64,000 nucleotides of DNA, from assembly GCA_963708735.1 (NCBI GenBank), contig CAVPTW010000042.1, positions 1 to 64,000 of the forward strand, given 5' to 3'. The position numbers were made by a program, and so were the translations under genes. This stretch comes from JAGPUQ01 sp963708735. GTDB lineage: Bacteria; Pseudomonadota; Gammaproteobacteria; Pseudomonadales; Porticoccaceae. Position 1 is the first letter of the stretch. Each line of letters starts with the position of its first letter. The notes beneath the pieces were generated by a model, which was not told where the DNA came from, made no database searches, and was given only the letters and a program-made list of their open reading frames with translations. Positions 9,447 through 17,558 of the stretch are shown in pieces.

Positions 9447-10796
9447 TCAGAATGAAATCTGGGCGCGCGTGAACAGGGCTTTTTCGTCGTTGCGGTCACT
9501 ACCGCCAGCGGCCCCGCCGTCAAAGGCCGTCTGGCTGTAGTTCAGCGCCAGCTTGGCATTGGCGGTCAGGTACCAGTTGACCCCCAGCGTCCAGGCCCGC
9601 GCTTCGCTGGCCTGACTGTTGATGCTGGCAAAGCCCCGGTCGAAGGCGGCATTGTCGACGTCGAGCACACCATAGCGCGCCGCGATCTCGAACGCGCCCC
9701 AGCCGGGACCACCCGGAACAAACGCATCTTTGGGCGCTGCGACGCCTCGGTAGGAGGTGTTCTCACCGGTCAGAACATAGCTCGTCGCCACCTGCCAGGC
9801 CGTGTTGCTGATAGCGTCCTCTACCGGACCCTTGGCGAGTTGCTGTTTGGACTCCACATATTCCGCGAGCAATCCGAAGCTGTTGCGGTAGAAATAGAGT
9901 TGCGGCGACCAACGGCTCTGATCGCCCGAAGCCAGTACGCTGTCGTCATATCTGAAGAAGCGATTCTGTCCCGGGGTCCGATACTGCGGCTTGGCGTTGG
10001 AGCCGGTGTCGGTGGTACCGTCCGACTCCTTGCGGCCGTCAGTACCCGCGATCCCAAAACCCAGGCCCTGGAAGAATCCGGGCGTGTTGCGGAAGGGCTC
10101 GAGAAAGATCCGGCCCTCGAGTTCCTTGTTGTTGTCGGCATCACTGGCAGGTGCGTCGCGGCCATCCGCGGCGCCGTTGAACCAACCCAGGGCATAGGTC
10201 AGCGTGTTGTCGAGCAGCGCGCCCTGCAGCTGGACGCCCAGATCCCGGTTTGGCACCAGTTCGGTAGGGAAACCCCGCTCGATAAAGGTGATGGCGCCCC
10301 CGCTTTGCAGACGTTCGAGGCCGACCGGACCTTTTACCTTGCCGACCCGGACGGTGGCCGCCGGATCGAAGCGGAAATCCGCGTAGGCATCCACCACGGA
10401 CGCGGAATCACCGGCGAATTCCGGTGTGAGGCGGAAGCCGATCAGTTGCCCCAGCGAGCCTTCCAGCGTCGGGCGTATCCGTCGAAACTGGAAGCTGTCC
10501 TTGTTCGCTCCTTTATCATCGGGAAAGAAGCGACCGTCAAACTGCACCAGACCACGGAGCTTGAGCTCATAGGCGCCGTCCGGCGACTTCACGGCGAAGC
10601 CTTTTTCACCGGCGCTGACCACCGGTGTCTTTTTGGCGGCTTCGGCGGCCGCTTCCTGTTGAATTTCCAATTGTCGCTCCACAATGCGCAGCCGCTGCTC
10701 CAGCGTCTGCAAATCATCCGCGCCGTGCGCGAGGCCACCCGCCAGAAGAAAGGCGAGGGCGGTCGTCGTTGTCGTTGTACGTCCGGAAAGTCGCAT
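9447..10796 (-). CDS. Outer-membrane porin, phosphate-selective OprO/OprP type
   Basis: 449 residues with a signal peptide ending near AHGADD. A short coiled-coil follows (LEQRLRIVERQLEIQQEAAAEA), then a beta-barrel with alternating aromatic residues ending in the terminal F (TRAQISF) needed for outer-membrane insertion. The start of the barrel, ELKLRGLVQFDGRFF, is typical of the OprO/OprP family. AGGAA lies 7 bases before the ATG. It sits inside the sulfate operon between the YezD-like gene and the binding protein, so it probably passes sulfate or sulfonates rather than phosphate (inference from context). Confidence 0.88.
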   Translation of the reverse strand: MRLSGRTTTTTTALAFLLAGGLAHGADDLQTLEQRLRIVERQLEIQQEAAAEAAKKTPVVSAGEKGFAVKSPDGAYELKLRGLVQFDGRFFPDDKGANKDSFQFRRIRPTLEGSLGQLIGFRLTPEFAGDSASVVDAYADFRFDPAATVRVGKVKGPVGLERLQSGGAITFIERGFPTELVPNRDLGVQLQGALLDNTLTYALGWFNGAADGRDAPASDADNNKELEGRIFLEPFRNTPGFFQGLGFGIAGTDGRKESDGTTDTGSNAKPQYRTPGQNRFFRYDDSVLASGDQSRWSPQLYFYRNSFGLLAEYVESKQQLAKGPVEDAISNTAWQVATSYVLTGENTSYRGVAAPKDAFVPGGPGWGAFEIAARYGVLDVDNAAFDRGFASINSQASEARAWTLGVNWYLTANAKLALNYSQTAFDGGAAGGSDRNDEKALFTRAQISF

Positions 10797-10867
10797 GATT
10801 ATGTTCCTGCATAAGTGTTGCGAACCTCCGGTCGTCCGGTCAGTGCACTGAAAATGGGTTCCAGGTT

Positions 10868-11047
10868 TTATCGGGTTTGCTTGCCATCATCCGGCAAACG
10901 AATTTTTTCCCGCCGCTCGATCTGTACGATGCGGCCGTCGTGGACGGTGAGTTCGATGGTCCCGTAGCGCAAGCCATCGAGTTGGCGCGCCAACTCAGCG
11001 GATAACTGTGTGGGCAATGATTGACACTTCAGTTGCGCGGAATTCAT
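10868..11047 (-). CDS. YezD-family (DUF2292) small protein
   Basis: A 59-residue protein whose centre, GLRYGTIELTVHDGRIVQIERREKIRL, is the conserved core of the YezD/DUF2292 family. The start at 11047 is supported by GGAGGG about 6 bases upstream; an in-frame ATG further upstream lacks this. It is the first gene of the sulfate operon. Relatives in other bacteria are often found beside sulfur-uptake genes, and the molecular role is not established. The short beta-strand pattern suggests a small sensor or adaptor (inference). Confidence 0.8.
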   Translation of the reverse strand: MNSAQLKCQSLPTQLSAELARQLDGLRYGTIELTVHDGRIVQIERREKIRLPDDGKQTR

Positions 11048-11214
11048 CAGACACCCTCCATTCCGCGAGCAAAGATAACGGAGACATTCTAGCAATAAAA
11101 AGAATAAATAATTTTGTTATTATTCAATATAAATCTATCAATCACCACATCGATGCCCAAGCGCCTGGCGCTCCGGCCTGGCGCCCGCTATCGATCGACT
11201 TGGCGCAGAGACGG
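11048..11214 (-). promoter_or_regulatory. Probable promoter region of the sulfate uptake operon
   Basis: The ~90 bases upstream of the YezD-like gene (about 11065-11155) are strikingly A+T-rich in an otherwise GC-rich region. On the minus strand TTGAAT and, 15 bases later, TATTCT could serve as -35/-10; the spacing is short, so the exact promoter is uncertain. A+T-rich DNA at this place is where the sulfur regulator CysB would bind in related bacteria. The IS1182-family element is inserted just upstream. Confidence 0.4.
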
Positions 11215-11233
11215 CTAGCAGCCTGTCGGACTT
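11215..11233 (+). repeat. Left end of the IS: CTAG target copy plus inverted repeat
   Basis: CTAG at 11215-11218 is followed by the 15-base terminal inverted repeat CAGCCTGTCGGACTT (11219-11233). The same sequence occurs in reverse complement at the right end. Identity is 19 of 19 bases including CTAG. Confidence 0.85.
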
Positions 11234-12780
11234 AACCTCACGGCCATTGGATTCCGTGGGGGATATTGTGGATTTGCACCACTGAGGTGCATGTTTTGGC
11301 CGATTTCGCCGCCATTTTCGCTGAACCGAGCATGCTTGCCCCGCTTTCAGGCCATTCGGACGGATTTGGGCTGCAACACGGCCATGCGTTTCAAGTTCCA
11401 CGCCAGGCAAACCAGCGTCCATTCGTGGCCAACATTGGCCAGGCCGCGTAGCAGAAACTGGCGGAAGGCCATCACCGACTTGATGATGCCGAATACCGGC
11501 TCCACTGTCTGCTTGCGCAGCGCATAGGCCGCCCGCCCGGCCTGGGTCTTGAGGGTGTGCTTCATCTGATCGACCGGGTTGTCGGCCGGTAGCGCCGCAG
11601 GCTCTTCAAAACGATCGCGCCAGGCCGGGTGGTGCGCATCGCGACCCACCGCCATCAGCGGTTCGATCCCGGCATCATGGCAGGCCTTGACGTTCTTCGC
11701 GCTGCAGTAGCCCGTGTCTGCCAACAGCTGATCCGGCTGGCGCAATCCATCGGGCAGGCGCTGCAGCGCCGCCAGCGTCGGCGCCACCTGCTCCTTGTCG
11801 TTGCCGGCCTGAGTGATGTGTGGGACCAGGATCAGCATCGATTCGGTGTCGACCGCAGCCTGCGCGTTGTAGCACTGATCGAATCCGCCGCTCGACACCT
11901 TCATGATGCGTGAGTCTTCGTCGGTCAGATTGACCTGATCGTCCGCGCGCGGGCCGGTTTGTGGCGGCGCCGGCGGCTTGCCGCCGGGCTTCTTGCCGGT
12001 CGCCTTTTGCTTCGCCTCGCGCTCGGCCAGCTTGGCCTGGTACTCGGCCTGCGCCCTTTCGTCACGCGCCTGGGCGCGCTCTTCGATGACCGCCTTGGCT
12101 CGCGCGATCGCGGCCAGGCGATCCTCGCGCCGCTGGATCTCGTCGGGCAGGCTGACGCCATCGGGAACCGTGCTCTGATCCGCCGCTTCGGCCAGTGCCA
12201 GCATCTCCTGCACTTCGGCCTTGAGCTGCGCTTCGATCTTCTCGGCGTACCCATACGACAAGGCGCTGTGCCGCGAGGCGTTGGCGTGGACCTTGGTGCC
12301 GTCCAGGCTCACCGTGCCAAATCGCGAGAGCTGGTTTTCCCGGGCCACCTGCAGCACTTGCACGAAAATCGCCGCAAACTGCTCGCCGAAGCGCCGGCGA
12401 AAGTGCGACAGCGTGTCGTGGTCCGGGTGCTGGTCGCAGGCGATGAAACGAAACGCCAGCGAATCGTAGGTCGCACGCTCGATCTTGCGGCTTGAGTGAG
12501 TGCCGGTGGCGTAGCCGTAAATCAACAGCGAGAGCAGCAGCGCCGGGTGGTAGGCCTCACTGCCGCGACCGGCGTAAGCGCGCTCAAACGCCGACAGGTC
12601 CAGCCCTTCGACCACATCCACCACGTACCGCGCCAAGTGTGACTCCGGCAACCAGTCCTGCACCGAAGGGGGAAGAAGGTAGTCGGTCTGACGATCAATG
12701 GGGCGAAATCGGCTCATGTCATCGGGTGTTTCGGAAGGTGTGCAATTTTAACCCGAAGGGTGGGAAAGTCCGACAGGCTG
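11219..12780 (-). mobile_element. IS1182-family insertion sequence (about 1.56 kb)
   Basis: A complete insertion sequence: one long transposase gene bounded by perfect 15-base inverted repeats (11219-11233 and 12766-12780), flanked on both sides by CTAG (11215-11218 and 12781-12784). As CTAG is itself a palindrome, these can be read as a 4-base target duplication. The right copy of CTAG supplies the stop codon of the esterase gene, so the insertion left that gene readable. Perfect repeats and an intact transposase suggest a recent, possibly still active element. Confidence 0.88.
11347..12717 (-). CDS. IS1182-family transposase
   Basis: 456 residues, normal for the family. The N-terminal domain starts SRFRPIDRQTDYLLPPSV and includes the DUF772-like helix-rich region (ERATYDSLAFRFIACDQHPDHD). 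The DDE catalytic residues are likely in TVSLDGTKVHAN, LLADTGYCSAKN and VEPVFGIIKSV. Between the first and second aspartate lies a long charged, alanine-rich coiled-coil insertion (about residues 160-250, with many KAEAQ repeats), usual for this family. It moves the element at 11219-12780. Its direction points toward the sulfate operon promoter. Confidence 0.93.
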   Translation of the reverse strand: MSRFRPIDRQTDYLLPPSVQDWLPESHLARYVVDVVEGLDLSAFERAYAGRGSEAYHPALLLSLLIYGYATGTHSSRKIERATYDSLAFRFIACDQHPDHDTLSHFRRRFGEQFAAIFVQVLQVARENQLSRFGTVSLDGTKVHANASRHSALSYGYAEKIEAQLKAEVQEMLALAEAADQSTVPDGVSLPDEIQRREDRLAAIARAKAVIEERAQARDERAQAEYQAKLAEREAKQKATGKKPGGKPPAPPQTGPRADDQVNLTDEDSRIMKVSSGGFDQCYNAQAAVDTESMLILVPHITQAGNDKEQVAPTLAALQRLPDGLRQPDQLLADTGYCSAKNVKACHDAGIEPLMAVGRDAHHPAWRDRFEEPAALPADNPVDQMKHTLKTQAGRAAYALRKQTVEPVFGIIKSVMAFRQFLLRGLANVGHEWTLVCLAWNLKRMAVLQPKSVRMA

Positions 12781-12784
12781 CTAG
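12766..12784 (+). repeat. Right end of the IS: inverted repeat plus CTAG target copy
   Basis: AAGTCCGACAGGCTG at 12766-12780 is the exact reverse complement of the left repeat. CTAG follows at 12781-12784 and provides the TAG stop of the minus-strand esterase gene. Confidence 0.85.
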
Positions 12785-14322
12785 AGGGATCCCAGCCAGC
12801 GATCCGGCACCCGATCCCAGGCGCGGCGTTCGGCTTCCAGGGGCTTTGCGAGAATCCGCCGGCTCGCACCCAGCAGCGCCGTGGTGCGCTGCCCGGTCTC
12901 GTAGGCGGGCCAGCCGGGATCGCCGCCGTGGGCGAACCGGGTCCAGGCGTCCATGGTCATGGCCGCCAGGGCGGCCGCGCCCTCCCCTTCGCCGTAGAAT
13001 TTTTTCGCGCCCGGTTTGCTGTAGGTGCCGAACACATAGGCCAGCTCCACCGCATGGGGCGAACCGAGGCGCCCGCCCACCGCCGGCGACGGCCAGTCGA
13101 ACAGGTAGTTGAATACCCGCGCCTCGTGGGGGCGCTGGCGCTCCAGCAGACGCAACGCCGGGATGCGGAAGATACGGTCGGTCTGGATCGCCATGAAGAC
13201 TTCGGGAACGCTGGGCTCGATCCCGCGCGCCGGCAGCGCGGCGCGGTAGGCGGCGACCAGACCGGGGGTGTGCTCGTCGCCCACCAGATAGCCCAGGCGC
13301 TTGGCGAGGCCGGCTTCGTCCAGTTGCTGGATCGCCTTGGCCGGAATGCCGAACAGCTTCCACTCATCCAGCGTGCTGCCCGCCAGCACCGGGATGCCGG
13401 CGGCAACGCCTGCCGCCACCGCATCGATGGGGTTGTGGGGCATGACCACGCCATCCACTACCGGCATGAACGGCAGGCCCCCGATCACGGCCAGGGGGTA
13501 GCCCTCGACGCGCCCGCCTTCCATCAGGCGCTGGGCGCGCAGCAGATCCGCGAGCGGGGCCTTGCGCAAGCCATCGGCGTCGAGCGCCAGGGCCTTGAGG
13601 ATGGCCTCGCCGCGCCGCGCGGCAGTGGCCGCATCGGCGCAGGTGTGACAGGCGCCGGACTGGGGAATCGCCTTGTGAAACAGCCCTCGCGCCGCCGGCA
13701 ACGCAAGCAGATTGCCAACGCTCATGCCACCGGCGGACTCGCCGAAGATGGTGACATTGCCGGGATCGCCGCCGAAATGACCGATGTTGTCGCGCACCCA
13801 GGCCAGCGCCTTGACCTGATCGAGCAGCCCCTCGTTGCCGGTGGCCGGGATGCGACCAGCGGTCACCGCAGCCAGCGGCGCGAAGCCCAGGATTCCCAGC
13901 CGATAGTTGATGGTTACCACCACCACGTCGCCGTGGCGGGCGAGAGTTCCGCCCTCGTAGATACCCTGGGCGCCCGAGCCGATGGTGAAACCGCCGCCGT
14001 GGATCCACACCATTACCGGGCGTTTGCCGGCGCGTCCGGGCGTCCAGACATTGAGGGTGAGGCAGGCCTCGGACTGGGTGCCCGCTTCGGCGCCCATGAC
14101 GTCGTCCAGTGCACCCTTGTTCTGGGGCGCCCAGTCGCCGAAATCCCCCGCATCCCGAATCCCGGCCCAGGGCAGCGGGTCGGCCGGCGGCAGCCAGCGT
14201 CGCTCGCCGACTGGCGGCGCGGCATAGGGAATGCCCTTGAACACGAGCACGCCGCCCTTTTCGTTACCTTGCAACTTGCCGCTGCCGATCTCGATGACCG
14301 GTGTCGCTGTCATGCCACTCAT
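12781..14322 (-). CDS. Carboxylesterase, type B family
   Basis: 513 residues, the normal length for bacterial type B esterases. The nucleophile serine is in GESAGGMSVGNLL (around residue 195), the oxyanion loop in VWIHGGGFTIGSG, and the family opening is GIPYAAPPVGERRW. The acid and histidine are expected in the C-terminal half (PHAVELAYVFGT is the histidine region). No signal peptide is seen, so it acts in the cytoplasm on small esters. The last codons G-S-L and the stop abut the IS; the stop TAG lies in the CTAG target. It lies 78 bases after the DUF1285 gene and may share its transcript. Confidence 0.9.
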   Translation of the reverse strand: MSGMTATPVIEIGSGKLQGNEKGGVLVFKGIPYAAPPVGERRWLPPADPLPWAGIRDAGDFGDWAPQNKGALDDVMGAEAGTQSEACLTLNVWTPGRAGKRPVMVWIHGGGFTIGSGAQGIYEGGTLARHGDVVVVTINYRLGILGFAPLAAVTAGRIPATGNEGLLDQVKALAWVRDNIGHFGGDPGNVTIFGESAGGMSVGNLLALPAARGLFHKAIPQSGACHTCADAATAARRGEAILKALALDADGLRKAPLADLLRAQRLMEGGRVEGYPLAVIGGLPFMPVVDGVVMPHNPIDAVAAGVAAGIPVLAGSTLDEWKLFGIPAKAIQQLDEAGLAKRLGYLVGDEHTPGLVAAYRAALPARGIEPSVPEVFMAIQTDRIFRIPALRLLERQRPHEARVFNYLFDWPSPAVGGRLGSPHAVELAYVFGTYSKPGAKKFYGEGEGAAALAAMTMDAWTRFAHGGDPGWPAYETGQRTTALLGASRRILAKPLEAERRAWDRVPDRWLGSL

Positions 14323-14400
14323 GATGAGGCTCCGTGTTTGTCAGTATGAAAAAACGGTCGGGGCTATTCCGTGGGGCTCGCCGCGCGGCACCCGCCGGGC

Positions 14401-14952
14401 TCAACCGAGACGATGAAAAATACCGCCGCTGGCAACGCCATAACCGTCTCCGTCGGGGGCCGGCTCGGCGATCTCGACCAGTTGGTAGTACACCGGCCGG
14501 CTGAGCAGACCTTCGAGGTTGCGCCGTACCAGCAGATAGGGAGCTGTCCCGCGCGTCGCGGTCTCGACCACGCGCAGCGGATGATCCGGCCCGGCGATCA
14601 CCTGATCGCCGACGTTGGTGGCAAACACCAGTTGTTGCGTCCCGGCAGCATCGACCTTGCGCTCCAGCGCCACGATCACAAAGGGCGCGTCTTCCACCTG
14701 GATGCGCCACTTTTCCTCCGGGGTTACCAGATAGTACTGATCGTCTTCGCGCTTGAGCAGGCCGGAAAAGAGTCGCACCAGTTCCAGACGGTTGATGGCG
14801 CCACCTTCGTGGTACCAGGTACCATCGCGCGCAATGCGGATATCGATGTCGCCCGAAAGTGGCGGATCCCAGCGCTCGACCGGCGGCAGTCCACCGCCCT
14901 GCCGCGCGCGCTCGGCGCCGGCCTGGATGTCGTCGAGCGAAAGCTGGGGCAC
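14401..14952 (-). CDS. DUF1285 family protein
   Basis: About 183 residues with the DUF1285 pattern: PPVERWDPPLSGDIDIRI, then DGTWYHEGGAINRLELVRLF, then EEKWRIQVEDAPFVIV. The GTG start at 14952 is chosen because it falls 5 bases after the TetR stop and just before the conserved region; no ATG is available nearby. The function of this family is not established. It is expressed with the TetR gene upstream and perhaps the esterase downstream. The compact beta-rich pattern and lack of a signal peptide suggest a cytoplasmic protein. Confidence 0.85.
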   Translation of the reverse strand: MPQLSLDDIQAGAERARQGGGLPPVERWDPPLSGDIDIRIARDGTWYHEGGAINRLELVRLFSGLLKREDDQYYLVTPEEKWRIQVEDAPFVIVALERKVDAAGTQQLVFATNVGDQVIAGPDHPLRVVETATRGTAPYLLVRRNLEGLLSRPVYYQLVEIAEPAPDGDGYGVASGGIFHRLG

Positions 14953-14957
14953 GGTGC

Positions 14958-15617
14958 TCAGATGTCCCGCAACTGGCCCTTGTTGCCCATGGTCATGCCG
15001 ATGCCGGTGATGAATCGCAGCAGATCGTCCTTGTCGCCGAATTGATCGGCAAACCCCTTGTTGAAGCACACGTCCACGGCGCCCTGGGCAAGCGCCCAGC
15101 AGGCAAGGTAATGGTAGTGGGGCGGGACATCCTCCAGCACTCCGCGTGCGATGAGCTGACTTACCATGACGCCGATCCGCTCAGTGGTCACGCGCCGCAT
15201 CTCGTGCAGTTCGCTGACCTGCTTCTCCACCAGCGGATCATTCTGAATACGCTCTTCGAGTTGTTGCACCAGGCGATCCAGCCCGGGATTCGAAAGCCGC
15301 GAATGGAAATAGGCCTTCACCATGGCGCCGGGATTGCCAGCTTCGGCGGCCGCGATACCTTCATCCATATTGGCGCGGATGCGGCTTTCGTAATCGATCA
15401 GGATGCGCGCGAGAATCTCGGATTTGCTCTGAAAGTGCTTGTAGACCGTACCCTTGCCGATGCCGGCCTCTTCGGCGATGGCGGCCACCGTCACCTGATC
15501 GATGCCATCGCGCAGCAGGCAACGCAACGCGCACTCGACGATTCGCTGCTCGCGCGCGAGAAACTGCCGCTTCTTTTCGCGGATCTTGTCGGTGCTGGAT
15601 GGATGTGTCGAACCCAT
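14958..15617 (-). CDS. TetR family transcriptional regulator
   Basis: 219 residues. The N-terminal helix-turn-helix domain is clear: ILARE..IVECALRCLLRDG followed by VTVAAIAEEAGIGKGTVYKHFQSK, with the recognition helix in the GKGTVYKHF part. The variable C-terminal domain binds an unknown ligand, probably a CoA ester or hydrophobic acid given the nearby catabolic genes (inference). The gene starts 250 bases before tRNA-Pro and is followed closely by the DUF1285 gene. It could act on the palindrome at 18450-18468 between the hydrolase and Rieske genes, but no copy of that site is seen before its own start. Confidence 0.9.
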   Translation of the reverse strand: MGSTHPSSTDKIREKKRQFLAREQRIVECALRCLLRDGIDQVTVAAIAEEAGIGKGTVYKHFQSKSEILARILIDYESRIRANMDEGIAAAEAGNPGAMVKAYFHSRLSNPGLDRLVQQLEERIQNDPLVEKQVSELHEMRRVTTERIGVMVSQLIARGVLEDVPPHYHYLACWALAQGAVDVCFNKGFADQFGDKDDLLRFITGIGMTMGNKGQLRDI

Positions 15618-15814
15618 GGTTGCGTAACCGCCCTGACTGTGCGCGATGTCTCGATCTTCTTGTCTGGCCGGATGCGAGTATCCGGACGCCGTGCTCGCAA
15701 CGGCGAACCGCGCGACTCGGCCCTATCCTAAGAGCGCCGCACCCCGGATGCAAACGACCCGCTGCTCCGGCCCGGCCCCGCCGGGTTGCCATGACAATTT
15801 GCAGGGCCCGGCAA

Positions 15815-15842
15815 TTTACAGCGAAAGGGCCGGTGCTATAAT
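15815..15842 (+). promoter_or_regulatory. Promoter of tRNA-Pro
   Basis: TTTACA (15815-15820) and TATAAT (15837-15842) are separated by 16 bases, a near-perfect sigma-70 promoter. Transcription would start about 15849, roughly 20 bases before the tRNA. Confidence 0.75.
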
Positions 15843-15867
15843 GCGCCGCCCCGCGCACGGGGCATGA

Positions 15868-15944
15868 CGGAGAGTAGCTCAGACTGGTAGAGCACTGCCT
15901 TCGGGAGGCAGGGGTCGCAGGTTCAAATCCTGTCTCTCCGACCA
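15868..15944 (+). tRNA. tRNA-Pro (anticodon CGG)
   Basis: 77 bases including encoded CCA. The acceptor stem pairs CGGAGAG with CTCTCCG. The anticodon stem CTGCC/GGCAG encloses the loop TTCGGGA with anticodon CGG, reading CCG proline codons. The T-arm carries GTTCAAATC. The D-arm is GCTC/GAGC around a loop with GG. No integrated element is seen next to its 3' end. Confidence 0.95.
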
Positions 15945-16164
15945 ATCCCGCACGACACCCGCACGACAGCAAATTCCCAACCGGGTCCGCGCTCGCGCCC
16001 AACACTTCTGCGCTGAACTCGTGTGCGAACTCGCGGCACCCTGTGTTTTGCCATTTTCCTGTTTGCCGAGCTCGCGGCGCGCTGCGCTTCAAAACGATCG
16101 CTTCGCAACACCCATTTGACAGTGGTCACGTCCCTGTCCGCCCGGTTCGGCAAGTGCCGCGATC

Positions 16165-16199
16165 ATACCCGGGCGCGGCTAACCGCCGCGCCCGGGTAT
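16165..16199 (-). terminator. Strong stem-loop after the monooxygenase gene
   Basis: A perfect 14-base stem (ATACCCGGGCGCGG with its complement) and a 7-base loop lie 5 bases beyond the stop of the minus-strand flavin monooxygenase. There is no clear T-run after it on either strand, so it may be a 3' end stabiliser rather than a classic intrinsic terminator. Confidence 0.5.
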
Positions 16200-16203
16200 G
16201 GCG

Positions 16204-17511
16204 TCAGGCTGCTTTCACGCCGGCATCGCACACGGGATCGCGCTGGCCGCTGGGAGGCAGTTTGCGCGAACCGGGCTGGACTTCGTCCGGCCCTGGCAAA
16301 TCCAGTTCCTGCGCCCACTCGCGCATCTTCGGCAGCACGTTCTCGGCCAGCAGCCGCATGCTGTTCATGGACTGCTCATGCGTGGTCGAACCACCCTCGA
16401 TGTGCCAGATCGAGAACACCCCGGGACGCAATGTCTCCAGGATATGACGAACCTTGGGCAGCACCGAGTCCGGCGTACCCACGATGATCTGGCGGTTGCG
16501 GAGCAGATTTTCGTAGAGCACTTCGTGATTGTATTTGCGGGTCGCCGCCACATCGATGCCGCTCCCGGCGCTTTTGCCGGATACCACCGCTTCGTTGGTC
16601 TCCGGGTCCGACAGCGCATAGGCCAGGCGCTTGGTCGCCGCCTTCGAGTTGTAACCGGCCGGGAACATCCACTCGGGGCGCGCGAAGGCGGGCTGACCAC
16701 CACCGTAGACGTAGTTCTTGCCCAACTCATAGGCCTCGGCTTCGGTGTCGGCGCAGACGATCTTCTGCAGATAGCCGAAACACTCGGGCCCGGCCTGGTA
16801 GCCTTCCGCGGCGGCGGTATCGGCGTAGAGATTCCACATTTCCATGGTCGGCGGCAAAAAAGTTGCGAGCGCGATGTAGGTATAGCGGTTCTTCGCGGCA
16901 AACACTGCGGTCTCGGGGCTCACCAGACTCGGAATCCAGGTCTGGGGAAAGGGCTTCTGGATCGGTTTCAGCCAGGGGTTCACATGGCGGTATTCGTAGT
17001 GCTTGCCCTCGTAGCGCCAGGGGCCATCCTTGGTCCACGCCTTGATGATGAAGTCGTGGGCCTCGTCGAAACGCTCGCGGTTGTAGGTCGGGTTGATGTT
17101 GTTGGCGATCTGCTCGCAACCCGCGCCCCGTACCCAGCCGGTGATGAGACGGCCGCCCGAGATCATGTCGATGGTGGCGAGTTCCTCGGCGAGCCGCAGC
17201 GGGTCCGCGACCGGCAACGGATTGCCCATCAGCGCGATCTTCACCCGCTTGGTGATACGGGCCAGAATGGCCGCCTCGACATCCATCACCGCGCCCATGG
17301 TGAAGGGGTTGGCGTGGTGTTCGTTGAGCATGACGCCGTCGAAACCGAGCTCCTCGGCGTAGAGCTTTTCGTCCAGATAGCGGTTGAACAGGGCGCCGCC
17401 CTTGACCGGGTCGAGAAACTTGTTGGAAACCCCGAAAAAGCTCGCGTTCTTGATTACCTCTTCCTCCGGAACATAGGCGTAGGGGCGTTCGGTGAAGGTC
17501 GTAATGTGCAT
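16204..17511 (-). CDS. Luciferase-like flavin-dependent monooxygenase
   Basis: 435 residues, a two-component FMN- or F420-type monooxygenase of the bacterial luciferase family. Visible family blocks: FGFDGVMLNEHHANPF-like text (ELGFDGVMLNEHHAN), the MGNPLPVADPLRLAEELATID barrel strand, and the GGRLITGWVRGAGCEQ block. The ATG at 17511 is chosen because GGAGG lies 6 bases before it. It runs 47 bases after an alpha/beta hydrolase gene, so they likely form one operon divergent from a Rieske oxygenase. It needs a reduced flavin from a reductase not seen here. The substrate is unknown; a ketone or aromatic compound handled with the hydrolase is plausible. Confidence 0.88.
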   Translation of the reverse strand: MHITTFTERPYAYVPEEEVIKNASFFGVSNKFLDPVKGGALFNRYLDEKLYAEELGFDGVMLNEHHANPFTMGAVMDVEAAILARITKRVKIALMGNPLPVADPLRLAEELATIDMISGGRLITGWVRGAGCEQIANNINPTYNRERFDEAHDFIIKAWTKDGPWRYEGKHYEYRHVNPWLKPIQKPFPQTWIPSLVSPETAVFAAKNRYTYIALATFLPPTMEMWNLYADTAAAEGYQAGPECFGYLQKIVCADTEAEAYELGKNYVYGGGQPAFARPEWMFPAGYNSKAATKRLAYALSDPETNEAVVSGKSAGSGIDVAATRKYNHEVLYENLLRNRQIIVGTPDSVLPKVRHILETLRPGVFSIWHIEGGSTTHEQSMNSMRLLAENVLPKMREWAQELDLPGPDEVQPGSRKLPPSGQRDPVCDAGVKAA

Positions 17512-17558
17512 GGTGAATCCTCCGGTATCTGGGCGCGGCGGGCTGCCGCGGGCGCGCT

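Noticed and set aside
11060..11155. A+T-rich block as replication origin or phage attachment site
   Set aside because: No DnaA boxes, repeats or integrase; a promoter role for the sulfate operon is enough.
15361..16092. Minus-strand ORF with text GETGFEPATPASRRQ
   Set aside because: This text is the well-known false translation of the antisense strand of tRNA genes; it covers tRNA-Pro.
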